Origin: Lachnospiraceae bacterium UBA6987
GTDB lineage: Bacteria > Bacillota > Clostridia > Lachnospirales > Lachnospiraceae
Direction: 5' to 3'
Length of the DNA: 48,686 nucleotides
Assembly: GCA_002449955.1 (NCBI GenBank)
Contig: DJYD01000033.1
Location: 43,478-92,163 of the forward strand
Each line of letters begins with the position of its first letter. Position 1 is the stretch's first letter. Shown here piece by piece: positions 7,761 to 16,201 of the stretch. The notes below the pieces were generated by a model that saw nothing but the letters and a program-made list of their open reading frames with translations, was not told the DNA's origin and made no database searches. A program made the translations under genes and the position numbers.

Positions 7761-7790
7761 GTCCGGACAAGTCCGGGCAAATCCGGATAA
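7761..7790 (+). repeat. Three tandem 10-bp repeats in the psuK leader
   Basis: GTCCGGACAA, GTCCGGGCAA and ATCCGGATAA lie end to end, ten bases each, directly before the psuK ribosome site. The one-turn spacing suggests a protein operator, but an RNA role in the leader is possible. Confidence 0.6.
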
Positions 7791-7805
7791 TTGAAAGGAG
7801 TCATT

Positions 7806-8744
7806 ATGGAAAAAGATCCTTATATCCTTGTCATAGGCGGAACCAATATGGACATCGGGGCCAGACCTTTCGGTCCGCTTCTCCCCCACGATTCACTCCC
7901 CGGTACAGTCAGACGGACCCCCGGCGGTGTCGGCCGCAATATTGCCGTAACCTTAGCACAGCTCGGTCATAAGGTGAAGATGTTAACTGCCGTCGGCAAC
8001 GATGCGGAAGGCCGCGAACTCCTTTCGCTCGGCCGCGAGCTCGGCATCGATCTGTCCCATGCCATGTGCCTTGACGGCATCCCCACCTCCTCGTATATTT
8101 TCGTGGAAGACAACAAAGGGGATATCCAGTGGGCAGTCTGCGATGCCTCGGCTTCCGATCAGATTGACAAAGAGTATATTTCTCTGAATGAAGACGTGAT
8201 CCGCGGTGCCTCTGCCGTTTTACTGGATACCAATCCCCCTGCGGATGCGATTGCCTGCGCGGCAAAGATCGCGAGTGATGCAGGCGTTCCGCTCTTTGTG
8301 GATCCGATCTCGGCAGCTAAGGCAGCAAAAGTGTCTGCCATACTGCCCTATACCACCGTGCTCAAGCCGAACAAACAGGAAGCGGAGACCCTCTGCGGCC
8401 GTCCGATCCTGACCATGGCGAATGCGGAAGATGCTGTTATCTCCCTGCTCGGACTCGGTGTCAAAGAGGTTTACCTGACCCTTGGCAAAAAAGGCGTTGT
8501 TGCCGGAGCAGCAGGCCAGGATCTTATCCGCCTGCCCGGTTTTGCGCTTCATCCCGTCAACACCTCCGGCTGCGGTGATGCTTTTGTCTCTGCCGTTCTT
8601 CACGCTTTCCTGCAGGGAGACAGCCTGAGAGACAAGGCCAGAGCCGGTGTTGCCGCCGCCTCCATCTCCATGGAGACCAAGAGCGCCGTGAATCCCATCC
8701 TGACTGCCGATGCGCTGCAGGAACGCATAAAGCTTGTTGATTAA
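7806..8744 (+). CDS. psuK: Pseudouridine kinase (PfkB/ribokinase family)
   Basis: Phosphorylates pseudouridine to pseudouridine 5'-phosphate. The 312-residue protein has the PfkB N-terminal GG-N-D signature (VIGGTNMDIG), GGVGRN in the substrate region, and the C-terminal motif NTSGCGDAF with catalytic Asp258. PfkB sequences alone do not fix the sugar; the adjacent psuG makes pseudouridine by far the best choice. A TTG fifteen bases upstream is in frame, but AAAGGAG sits six bases before this ATG, so I use it. The gene has a consensus promoter at 7706-7734 and a repeat cluster in its leader. Confidence 0.88.
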   Translation: MEKDPYILVIGGTNMDIGARPFGPLLPHDSLPGTVRRTPGGVGRNIAVTLAQLGHKVKMLTAVGNDAEGRELLSLGRELGIDLSHAMCLDGIPTSSYIFVEDNKGDIQWAVCDASASDQIDKEYISLNEDVIRGASAVLLDTNPPADAIACAAKIASDAGVPLFVDPISAAKAAKVSAILPYTTVLKPNKQEAETLCGRPILTMANAEDAVISLLGLGVKEVYLTLGKKGVVAGAAGQDLIRLPGFALHPVNTSGCGDAFVSAVLHAFLQGDSLRDKARAGVAAASISMETKSAVNPILTADALQERIKLVD

Positions 8745-8763
8745 TCTGTTAACGGAGATTTAT

Positions 8764-9678
8764 ATGAACCCTTATCTGGATATTCTTCCCGAAGTCGCTG
8801 AAGCGATCCGCTCCGGGAAGCCTGTTGTTGCCCTGGAAAGCACCATCATCTCGCATGGTATGCCTTATCCCCAGAATGTTGAAACGGCCCTCAAGGTCGA
8901 ACAGATCATTCGGGATCACGGTGCCGTCCCGGCCACCATTGCCGTGATCGGCGGCAGACTGAAGGCCGGTCTTTCTCCCGAGGAGATCGAATATTTCGGC
9001 AAAAAAGGCCGCGCCATTGCCAAGGCCTCCCGCCGCGATCTGGCTGTGCTCTGCGCACGGGGGGAAGACGGTGCCACGACCGTAACCACGACCATGATCA
9101 TCGCGCACATGGCCGGCATCAAAATATTTGCCACCGGCGGGATTGGCGGTGTCCACCGCGGTGCGACCGAAACCATGGATATTTCCGCCGATCTTGAGGA
9201 GTTAGCGCATACGCCTGTCATGGTTATCTGTGCCGGTGCAAAAAGCATTCTTGACCTTGGCCTGACCCTTGAATATCTGGAGACCCACGGGGTGCCGGTC
9301 CTTGGCTACGGAACAAAAGAACTCCCCGCCTTCTATACCCGCCATTCCGGTTTCTCTGTCGATTACCGGGTCGATTCTCCTGAGGAACTTGCGAAAGCCT
9401 TCAAGGTCCAGGGGGATCTCGGCTTTTCCGGCGGCATGCTGGTCACGAATCCGATCCCGGAGGAATATTCCATGCCGAAGGATGTCATCGACACCGCAAT
9501 CGATCAGGCCATCCGGGAATGCGAAGAGAAAGGCATTCATGGCAAAGAGACCACCCCTTTCCTGCTCGCGCGCGTGGCCGAGCTGACCGGCGGGGATTCC
9601 CTTGCTTCTAATATCCAGCTCGTCTTCAATAACGCAAGACTTGCCGCCCTGACTGCAGCAGCTTACTGCCGTATGTAA
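8764..9678 (+). CDS. psuG: Pseudouridine-5'-phosphate glycosidase
   Basis: Cleaves pseudouridine 5'-phosphate reversibly to uracil and ribose 5-phosphate, the second step after PsuK. The 304-residue protein has the family hallmarks ALESTIISHGMPYPQN near residues 23-38, TATGGIGGVHRG and SGGMLVTNPIPEE. A possible start ten codons earlier overlaps psuK and lacks a ribosome site; the ATG at 8764 has GGAG upstream. It is the second gene of a two-gene operon, and both products salvage modified uridine from RNA turnover. It ends before a strong bidirectional terminator. Confidence 0.94.
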   Translation: MNPYLDILPEVAEAIRSGKPVVALESTIISHGMPYPQNVETALKVEQIIRDHGAVPATIAVIGGRLKAGLSPEEIEYFGKKGRAIAKASRRDLAVLCARGEDGATTVTTTMIIAHMAGIKIFATGGIGGVHRGATETMDISADLEELAHTPVMVICAGAKSILDLGLTLEYLETHGVPVLGYGTKELPAFYTRHSGFSVDYRVDSPEELAKAFKVQGDLGFSGGMLVTNPIPEEYSMPKDVIDTAIDQAIRECEEKGIHGKETTPFLLARVAELTGGDSLASNIQLVFNNARLAALTAAAYCRM

Positions 9679-9710
9679 GACTGCCGCTGCCGGTGAATGC
9701 GCTCTGGCTC

Positions 9711-9750
9711 ATACAAAAAAGAGACGGATCCTCTCCGTCTCTTTTTGTAT
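9711..9750. terminator. Bidirectional terminator between psuG and the surface-protein operon
   Basis: A near-perfect stem, ATACAAAAA(A)GAGACGG/CCGTCTCTTTTTGTAT, with A and T runs on opposite sides serves both facing genes. Confidence 0.88.
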
Positions 9751-9756
9751 GCCGCA

Positions 9757-12306
9757 TCAGTCGTCCTGATGCTTCTCGTGTTCTCTTCTCTCACGCTCCT
9801 GCAGGAAGAGTTCAAGCGGATCATTGTCATTCTCCGCCGTGTTCTTTTTCCTTCTGCCGCTGATCAGAATTACGCCCAGCAAAATCACGGCGGCTCCGCC
9901 GAGGCCGTACCAGACATAGGGGGGAAGGAAAGTCTTTTCAACAGGCGCTTCTTCCGTGCTTTCCGGTTCCGGCTGCGCAGCCGTTTCAGTCGCCGCTTCC
10001 GTTTCTTTCTCCGTCAGGGTAAAAGTCGTTTTCAGCTGGGTGCCGTTTAAACTGATCATCAGCTCATGATCCCCCGCTGCCAGAGTTTCCAGATACACCG
10101 GCTGCAGCGTCAGGATCAGGCTTCCCTCTTCTGCCGTAAATCCGTCTGCAAGCAGCTCGCCATCCACGTAGGCTCCCTCGAAGGCGGAAAAGGTATTCCT
10201 GTCGTCACCGGCCCGCTTTACCACAAAGCGCAGCCCCGTAAGATTGCCCTTCTCCCAGGAAGCGTGGCCGCCTTCCTCCAGGATATAGCTGTCCTTCTTC
10301 CACACCGCGTAGACCCAGTCAAGGCCCTTTACCGGCGTGATGCCCTCGGTCACATCTGCTTCCTCTGCATCCGGGCTGCTTGCCCAGCCGGCAAAGTACT
10401 GCATGTCGTCTGCAGCCACACATTCACCGATTTCTTCACTCGCTTCTGCCAGGGAAAACAGACCGTCCGCTTCCATAGGAACCGCGATCTTGTCCGTGCC
10501 GAGCAGCGGGAAGGAGCCGCCGTTTGCATCCAGATACACCTTATACGCCCACACCAGCGTGTAGATAGTATCTTCCTCTACGTGGTAATACGGGTCAAAG
10601 TCTTCCGTATAGGGGATAAATACACCGTTTTGATCTTCCCATCCGACCGCCTGAAAGCGGCTGTTCTCATGGGAGGCGGCGAGCCCGGAGAAAATGTGGC
10701 CCTTGCCTTTTGTCGACTGACAGGTCGTAACGGAAGGGTCATTCAGGAAATAGCCGCCGTTTGCGCGGAAAGTCTCCAGGACCTTTTCCGTATAAACCGC
10801 ATAGAGGGTATCTCCAACGTTCTCAAACGGCGTCACGCCTTCGATCAGATCTTCATCCGGCACGGCCGTCTGCGAATCACGGGACCAGCCGGCAAATTTC
10901 AGCCGCTTATCCTGGCAGCGCGGCTCTTCTTCCGGCAGGAAAGGCGTGCCGGGAGCATAGGCCTGATCATAAACCATCTCCCCGTCGTTCATCCCGAACC
11001 AGCCGCCGTTTGCCTCAAAGCGCACGGATTTCAGCTCTCTGATCACGGCATATAGCTCCAGCCCGTCCGCAGCCAAAATCTTCTCATCAGGAGAAACGGC
11101 TTCCGGGTCCACGGACCAGCCGAGCAGCTGCAGCTGTTTTTCATCGTCAAGCGTTAAGCCGGACTGCATAAAGCTCTGAAGCTCGCTTCCGGAAGGGACA
11201 TCCTTCGCCGCCTCTGCGGCTTTCTCCTCTCCAAACCAGGCATCTGCACAGCCTGCATGGAAGGTCACCTTCACGCAGTCGGCTCTCTGAATCATCATCT
11301 TCGCATTCAGGCTGCCGCCGTTCATCTCCCGGATATTCCAGAAGTACGTCTCGCCTGCCTTCATTTCCAGCAGAGCTGACGCGTTATGGGCTTCATCCGG
11401 CTCAGCAGCCGCTAAAATATGCTGATCCGCATCCATCACGGCAAGATAAGCTTCAGCATCAGAATCTCCGGCTTCTGCCGTAATGGCATAGACCGTTGTT
11501 TCTTCCGGGGTAAAGGCAAAATAGCTGCCGTTTCCGTTTAAAGAAAGACTGTATTCTCTGTCAGGCTCTGCCTGTTCTATGCGGTCTCCGGCAAGCTTCC
11601 ATTTTGCATACACGACCGTATACGGCTCTGTAATCACCGTGACTGCCGTAAATGCCTCGCCCTCTCCAAGGCGGCCGGTATACCAGCCGTCAAAATCAAA
11701 GGCCTGTTCATCATAAGGCTTTGGCGTCAGAACTTGAAAGGCCGCATCTCGCTGATAACGCATCAGTACGGCGCCATAGCGGCTTCCCTCCTCCCCCTCG
11801 ATGAAGCCGCCCTCAACCGTGTAATGCACCTGACATTCATCGGTCCAAACCGCATACAGATCCGTACCGATCAGGCTGACCGGCGTGACATCCGGCGTCA
11901 CATCTGCTTCTGCAGCATCCGGTTTTCTTGCCCAGCCCGCAAATACCATGGCCTTTTCCAGGGGGGCCGGAACCGTACTTTCCGTAAAGGCCTCGCCCTT
12001 AAACTGAAGCGATTCCTTCTCTCTGACCGACGGATCGTCAAAATAACCGTATCTGCCCGCATGCAGTGTGACCGTCACAAAGCGCGAGGTTGTCTGCTCA
12101 GGCTCAGTAACGGGCTCCGCCTGAAGATCTGCAAAATATTCCTCTTTACTGCGCTGCTCCTCCCCGGTATTACCGGACAGCGAGGGATCAGCAGCCGTTA
12201 CAAGCATCCCTGCCTCTGCTTTTATGCCGCCTGCAAAAAGAAAGCACAGCAAAGTACAGAGCAAAAGACGCGCGGCACTTACTCTTCTGCCGCTTTTTTT
12301 CTTCAT
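9757..12306 (-). CDS. Membrane-anchored surface protein with six InlB B-type repeats
   Basis: An 849-residue protein with a signal peptide (about 1-32), a long extracellular part and a C-terminal membrane helix (about 798-816) followed by a charged tail. The outer part has six degenerate repeats of the Listeria-Bacteroides/InlB B-repeat (Flg_new) type. Each runs from a strand such as VRFEANGG through F-GW to LYAVWT. The fourth, fifth and sixth copies keep ANGG clearly. Such beta-grasp modules are common in Bacillota adhesins. There is no LPXTG sorting motif; FLPPY precedes the helix. The start overlaps the end of the MuiA-like gene (ATGA), so the two are translationally coupled. Function is unknown; adhesion or a structural surface role is likely. 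Confidence 0.72.
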   Translation of the reverse strand: MKKKSGRRVSAARLLLCTLLCFLFAGGIKAEAGMLVTAADPSLSGNTGEEQRSKEEYFADLQAEPVTEPEQTTSRFVTVTLHAGRYGYFDDPSVREKESLQFKGEAFTESTVPAPLEKAMVFAGWARKPDAAEADVTPDVTPVSLIGTDLYAVWTDECQVHYTVEGGFIEGEEGSRYGAVLMRYQRDAAFQVLTPKPYDEQAFDFDGWYTGRLGEGEAFTAVTVITEPYTVVYAKWKLAGDRIEQAEPDREYSLSLNGNGSYFAFTPEETTVYAITAEAGDSDAEAYLAVMDADQHILAAAEPDEAHNASALLEMKAGETYFWNIREMNGGSLNAKMMIQRADCVKVTFHAGCADAWFGEEKAAEAAKDVPSGSELQSFMQSGLTLDDEKQLQLLGWSVDPEAVSPDEKILAADGLELYAVIRELKSVRFEANGGWFGMNDGEMVYDQAYAPGTPFLPEEEPRCQDKRLKFAGWSRDSQTAVPDEDLIEGVTPFENVGDTLYAVYTEKVLETFRANGGYFLNDPSVTTCQSTKGKGHIFSGLAASHENSRFQAVGWEDQNGVFIPYTEDFDPYYHVEEDTIYTLVWAYKVYLDANGGSFPLLGTDKIAVPMEADGLFSLAEASEEIGECVAADDMQYFAGWASSPDAEEADVTEGITPVKGLDWVYAVWKKDSYILEEGGHASWEKGNLTGLRFVVKRAGDDRNTFSAFEGAYVDGELLADGFTAEEGSLILTLQPVYLETLAAGDHELMISLNGTQLKTTFTLTEKETEAATETAAQPEPESTEEAPVEKTFLPPYVWYGLGGAAVILLGVILISGRRKKNTAENDNDPLELFLQERERREHEKHQDD

Positions 12307-13823
12307 ACCCCCTCCTCTGTCAGCTTGTCCTTAGGCCAGGCAACTGTATACGCGAAGGATATATTTTTTGTCTCTCCTGCGGCAAGGGCAAAATTCCAGT
12401 GCAGCAGACCGGTATCTTCTTCTCTCTCCGCAGCGGAAAGCTGGAGCGCTTCCACAATGATCGACTTTTCCTCGGAAACCGGGATCTGATCGGTGACCGT
12501 CACAGAGATTTCCTTGTCCTTGCGGGACGAAACGGTGATCTCATATTCATATTCCGTCTTTTTCTGTCCCTTTAACAGAACATTCGCCGTGTGGCGTTTC
12601 TTCTGCTGCCGCTTTACCCTGACGGTTTCATCGACGCCCAGTGACAGATCATACGTATCCTTCGTCATGTCCGGGTTCAGGATCACATTCCCGGCAAAGG
12701 TTCCGCCGAGATAGACGGCTGCAGGCGTGCCCTGCAGATCCTCAAGATCGGCGGTTGCCACTTCAGCGGCAAGGTAAGCCTCCTCGGACAGTTTCGGCAC
12801 CGCAACAACATGGTAGCGGCAGGCAATCTCATCCGTATGGATGTCGCAGAGGATCTCCTGGCCGGAACGGATATCCCAGACACCGGAGAGGGCATACTCG
12901 GTCATTGTCTCGCCCTTGCTTGCCGTTCCCATACCGTTCATGACCGCATTCATCTGCATGGGCGCTGCCATGACCGCCTCCGCTTCCTCCATATCCGCCA
13001 TCTCTGCCGTATCCTCCATGGCTACAGCCGCCTTCATCATCCCGCCGTATGCCGCAGTGGCGCCAAAGCGTCTTGCCGGTCTCGGCGTATAAAAGCGGAT
13101 ATGTGAGGGCAAAAGCTCAGGGATCGTCCCGGAAACCGCGGGATTGCCGGTAAACAGTGTAAGCGAGACGCCCTTCCAGTCTTCCCCGCTGTTTTGCATG
13201 ATCTTTGCCCGCAGGCGAAGTTTCAGTGCATCGGTTTCGTTTTCGGCGTGGATCTCGTACACCGGATTCCAGAAAGCCTGATAGTCACGGTATGTCAGTT
13301 CAACCGGGTATTCCCCGGCAGCATCCGCCTTCAGCTCCGCCGAAACGAAAGGCAGCGCTGCCTTCCTTTTTGCTTCGGCAAAGGCCTTGTCCAGTTCTGC
13401 TTTCTGCACCTTAAGCCCGGTAAGCTCAGCGTTTATCGCAGCGAGGCGTTCCGGAAGCTTCTCCAGATAGTCGGACATTTCCTGCACGGACAAGGATGCC
13501 TTCTGAGAGAAGTCCGCGTTGGCCTCCCAGAGTGCTGCCAACTTTTCCAGGCGCTGGATCTGTTCCTTCAGCGCACTTAACTGCGCATTCAGCTCCTTCA
13601 GAGCTTCTGTCTGCTGCTCACGCGTCGGATATTCGAGCTGTACATTGCCGCCCGACAGATTATCCGGGACACTGAGACGCAGCGAGCTTTCGTCCACATT
13701 TGCGCTGAGACCGCCAAAATACACCTTTTGTGTACCGGCCTCAAGCTTTACGCTGCCGTTTCTCTTCATGATGCAGCCATTGCGGTATACCGCTGCTGCC
13801 ACAAGTTTAGTCTCTGTCATCAT
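12303..13823 (-). CDS. MuiA-like protein with DUF4140 and DUF4139 domains
   Basis: A 506-residue protein without a signal peptide. The N-terminal beta domain (about 1-70) resembles DUF4140. A long coiled coil (about 75-160) follows, and the remainder resembles DUF4139, with the characteristic PVELTYRDYQAFWNPVYEI and strand-rich C-terminus. The family is named after the Shigella/E. coli 'mucoidy inhibitor A', but its biochemical role is unknown. AAAGGAG lies upstream of two adjacent ATG codons, so the first residue is uncertain by one. It shares an operon with RNase HI upstream and the six-repeat surface protein downstream, which it overlaps by 4 bases. A cell-surface or envelope-assembly role is only suggested by context. 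Confidence 0.72.
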   Translation of the reverse strand: MMTETKLVAAAVYRNGCIMKRNGSVKLEAGTQKVYFGGLSANVDESSLRLSVPDNLSGGNVQLEYPTREQQTEALKELNAQLSALKEQIQRLEKLAALWEANADFSQKASLSVQEMSDYLEKLPERLAAINAELTGLKVQKAELDKAFAEAKRKAALPFVSAELKADAAGEYPVELTYRDYQAFWNPVYEIHAENETDALKLRLRAKIMQNSGEDWKGVSLTLFTGNPAVSGTIPELLPSHIRFYTPRPARRFGATAAYGGMMKAAVAMEDTAEMADMEEAEAVMAAPMQMNAVMNGMGTASKGETMTEYALSGVWDIRSGQEILCDIHTDEIACRYHVVAVPKLSEEAYLAAEVATADLEDLQGTPAAVYLGGTFAGNVILNPDMTKDTYDLSLGVDETVRVKRQQKKRHTANVLLKGQKKTEYEYEITVSSRKDKEISVTVTDQIPVSEEKSIIVEALQLSAAEREEDTGLLHWNFALAAGETKNISFAYTVAWPKDKLTEEGV

Positions 13824-13847
13824 AGAAGCTCCTTTCCGGGATCTCTG

Positions 13848-14447
13848 CTACCCGATCCCCACAGCTTGTTTGGCGAGTGCATCGGCGCGGTCATTTCCGC
13901 GGTTTCCCGAATGCCCCTTCACCTTGACAAAATGAATTTCCAGCTTGTCCTTCATACGGTCGTAGAAGGCTTTATAGGCAATCGTGCCTTCCTTTCCGGC
14001 TTTCCATTCGCCGGTACACCATTTGGCGATGCCTTCATAATCGTGATAAATAATCAGGGTCTCTGCCCCCTGCGCGATGGCGAAGCGGATGGCTTCCACG
14101 GAACCCGTGATCTCTCCGGCCACATTTCGCATCGGAGCAAGAGCCGGCTCTCCGCTCGCCCCTGAGAATTCATAGACTTCGCCGACGAAATAAATCACGG
14201 CACCCCAGCCGTACATGCCAGTTGCCGCATTGAAACTTCCGTCCACATAGGCTTCCGCCAGCACGTCATCCTTATCCTGAAACATTTCCTGTTCTTCACC
14301 GGCAGCAAAGGCCTTCGCCTCCGCAAAGCTGCGGAAGCTTTTATAGACCGCTCCGGAAAAACCTTTGACTTCTGCACTACAGGCATCCCAGGTCTCATAG
14401 ACGCCGGGATGCCTGCCTTTTTGCACAGCATAATATTTATCTGCCAT
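13848..14447 (-). CDS. rnhA: Ribonuclease HI with N-terminal viroplasmin domain
   Basis: A 199-residue enzyme that cuts the RNA strand of RNA-DNA hybrids. Residues about 1-48 form the caulimovirus VI/viroplasmin hybrid-binding domain (YYAVQKGRHPGVYETW). The RNase H fold follows with all four acidic residues visible: Asp in YVDGS, Glu in AGEITG, Asp in YHDYEG and Asp in GNDRAD. An ATG two codons upstream (14453) touches the ribosome site AAGGAAG directly, whereas the ATG at 14447 is six bases from it, so I chose the latter. The site overlaps the end of the cohesin-like gene, so a housekeeping enzyme rides in a surface-protein operon. Confidence 0.93.
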   Translation of the reverse strand: MADKYYAVQKGRHPGVYETWDACSAEVKGFSGAVYKSFRSFAEAKAFAAGEEQEMFQDKDDVLAEAYVDGSFNAATGMYGWGAVIYFVGEVYEFSGASGEPALAPMRNVAGEITGSVEAIRFAIAQGAETLIIYHDYEGIAKWCTGEWKAGKEGTIAYKAFYDRMKDKLEIHFVKVKGHSGNRGNDRADALAKQAVGIG

Positions 14448-14458
14448 GACCATCTTCC

Positions 14459-16192
14459 TTATAAGGGAATATCGATATCCTTCCTTTTCGGAGTTTCTTC
14501 GGATTCAGCAGGTGTTACCGATTCCGATTCCGTTGCCGGTCCCGCCTCTGCTGCTCCTTCTTCCGCTTGAGCTTCAGCCGTTTCGCTGCCCGCCTGATCG
14601 CTATCCGCATCTGTCTCTTCGGGCGCCGTTTCTTCTGAGGCTTCTCCTGCTTCTTCCGGTTCTGCCTTATGGATCGCGCTGCTGGTCACCCGCAGGAAGG
14701 CATCTTCCTCTTCCGGTGACAGTTCTTCTTTATCGGCCGGGACCGCTTTTTTAGCCCGGCTGCGTGCAAAGATAAGCAGCAGGATGGTAAACAGGCAGAT
14801 CGCGAGCAGTGCAGCTGCCACCGTCGTGACCCAGCCGGGGACCTTGGTGTCCCCATCCAGGAAATTCACGCGGTAAGGCTCAGGTGTAGGGGCCTGTGTC
14901 TCTTCGGGTGTGACAGCCTCCGTTGTTTCTTCGGTCGTTTCGGCCGTCGTCTCCTCGGTGGTTTCCTCGGTCGTTGCTTCCGTGCTTTCTTCAGTCGTTT
15001 CTTCCTCGGTAGTCGTTTCGGCTGTCGTCTCCGGAATGGCAATACTGAAACGCTGCAGCGTGTTGCCTACGCTGTCATACACGTACAGATCAGGCTCTCC
15101 GCCATCCTTTGTGCCATAGACAAGATAATGGTCGTAATCGATCTCGTCCGCCGGAATGAAGGCGTTGTATACCGTACCGTCTTCATCCATCATGCGGGCG
15201 GGTTTGTAGCCCATGGGAATCTCGAAGTCTTCCGGGAAATCCATGATTTCCAGTTCCTGCGCCGGGATCCGCAGCATGGGGACGGGCTCGGTGGTTTCTT
15301 CGGGTGTCGTCGTTTCCTCAGGCGTTGTCTCCTCAGGTGTCGTTTCCACCGGAGTGGTTTCCACAGGCTTAGTCGGTGCTTCCGTCGTAGGCGCCTCTGT
15401 GGTCGGAGGTTCAGTCGGAGCCGGCTGCGGCCTGTGGATGGCGATATGGTACTGCTTCTGGGTATTGCCGTCCTGCGCTGTCACACGAAGGTAGAAATCC
15501 GTGGTTCCCGGTGCCACCTCGATCCGCGAAGGCTGCGAATATGGCCAGTAAATCACGTTGGCATGACTTTCCTTCGGGCTGAACTGGAGCGTCAGCACGC
15601 TCGTGTTCGCATCCACCTCAATGCTGTAATCCAGCACATCCGGATCAAAGCTCCGGTTCCATTTGCCCGGAACAATGGTCAGGCTTCCCAGGCGCGCTTC
15701 ACTGGAAGCAGTGGGACGCTGGCTGATCGTAACCGCCGAATTGCCGTTGTGTGCCCCTTCGGAAGAGTAGGGATCGCCGTTCGCATCCGTTATCTCCACG
15801 ACCTCTGAGATCGTCACCTTGCCGGTTCCTGCCTTTAATGTCTTAAAGGTAAAGCTGTAATTTGCCGTTTTGGCGCCGCTTGAGGCGTAGTCATTGATGC
15901 TGATACTGTTGGAAGTATACGAAATGCTGGCATTGCCAAGACCGCCGGAGTAGCCGGTCATGCTGAGGAACTCTGCGGTATAGGCCAGACGCAGATCCAC
16001 ACTTGCTGCTGCAGGAGAAACCGACATGGTAACGGTAACCGTTTCCCCGACATAGCAGCTCGGATCGTTGAAGGACACATTATAGGGGGATGCCGCCTTA
16101 GCTGGCAGCTTCGGCAGCAGCGTAAAAAGCAGCACAGCACATAAAACTGCGCTCATATACTTTATTTTCTTGAGATTTTGAAAAAGCTTCAT
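14459..16192 (-). CDS. Membrane-anchored cohesin-like surface protein
   Basis: A 577-residue protein in the order signal peptide (1-34); cohesin-like beta-sandwich (about 36-157, starting with FNDPSCYVGETVTVTMSV and carrying FKTLKAGTGKVTI); cadherin-like sandwich (about 167-253, SFDPDVLDYSIEV); Thr/Glu/Pro-rich linker (254-303); a small domain (304-386); a second TTEE-rich linker (388-438); one membrane helix (453-476); and an acidic cytoplasmic tail of about 100 residues. Cohesins bind dockerins, and the gene directly upstream encodes a dockerin-bearing hydrolase. The ribosome site TAAGGAGG overlaps the end of that gene, so the two are coupled. Binding of the pair is inferred. The tail, rich in Glu and Ala, is unusual for an anchoring scaffold. 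Confidence 0.75.
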   Translation of the reverse strand: MKLFQNLKKIKYMSAVLCAVLLFTLLPKLPAKAASPYNVSFNDPSCYVGETVTVTMSVSPAAASVDLRLAYTAEFLSMTGYSGGLGNASISYTSNSISINDYASSGAKTANYSFTFKTLKAGTGKVTISEVVEITDANGDPYSSEGAHNGNSAVTISQRPTASSEARLGSLTIVPGKWNRSFDPDVLDYSIEVDANTSVLTLQFSPKESHANVIYWPYSQPSRIEVAPGTTDFYLRVTAQDGNTQKQYHIAIHRPQPAPTEPPTTEAPTTEAPTKPVETTPVETTPEETTPEETTTPEETTEPVPMLRIPAQELEIMDFPEDFEIPMGYKPARMMDEDGTVYNAFIPADEIDYDHYLVYGTKDGGEPDLYVYDSVGNTLQRFSIAIPETTAETTTEEETTEESTEATTEETTEETTAETTEETTEAVTPEETQAPTPEPYRVNFLDGDTKVPGWVTTVAAALLAICLFTILLLIFARSRAKKAVPADKEELSPEEEDAFLRVTSSAIHKAEPEEAGEASEETAPEETDADSDQAGSETAEAQAEEGAAEAGPATESESVTPAESEETPKRKDIDIPL

Positions 16193-16201
16193 AAAACCTC
16201 C

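Noticed and set aside
7791..7805. TTG start for psuK
   Set aside because: The TTG precedes the ribosome site AAAGGAG, while the ATG at 7806 is well spaced from it.
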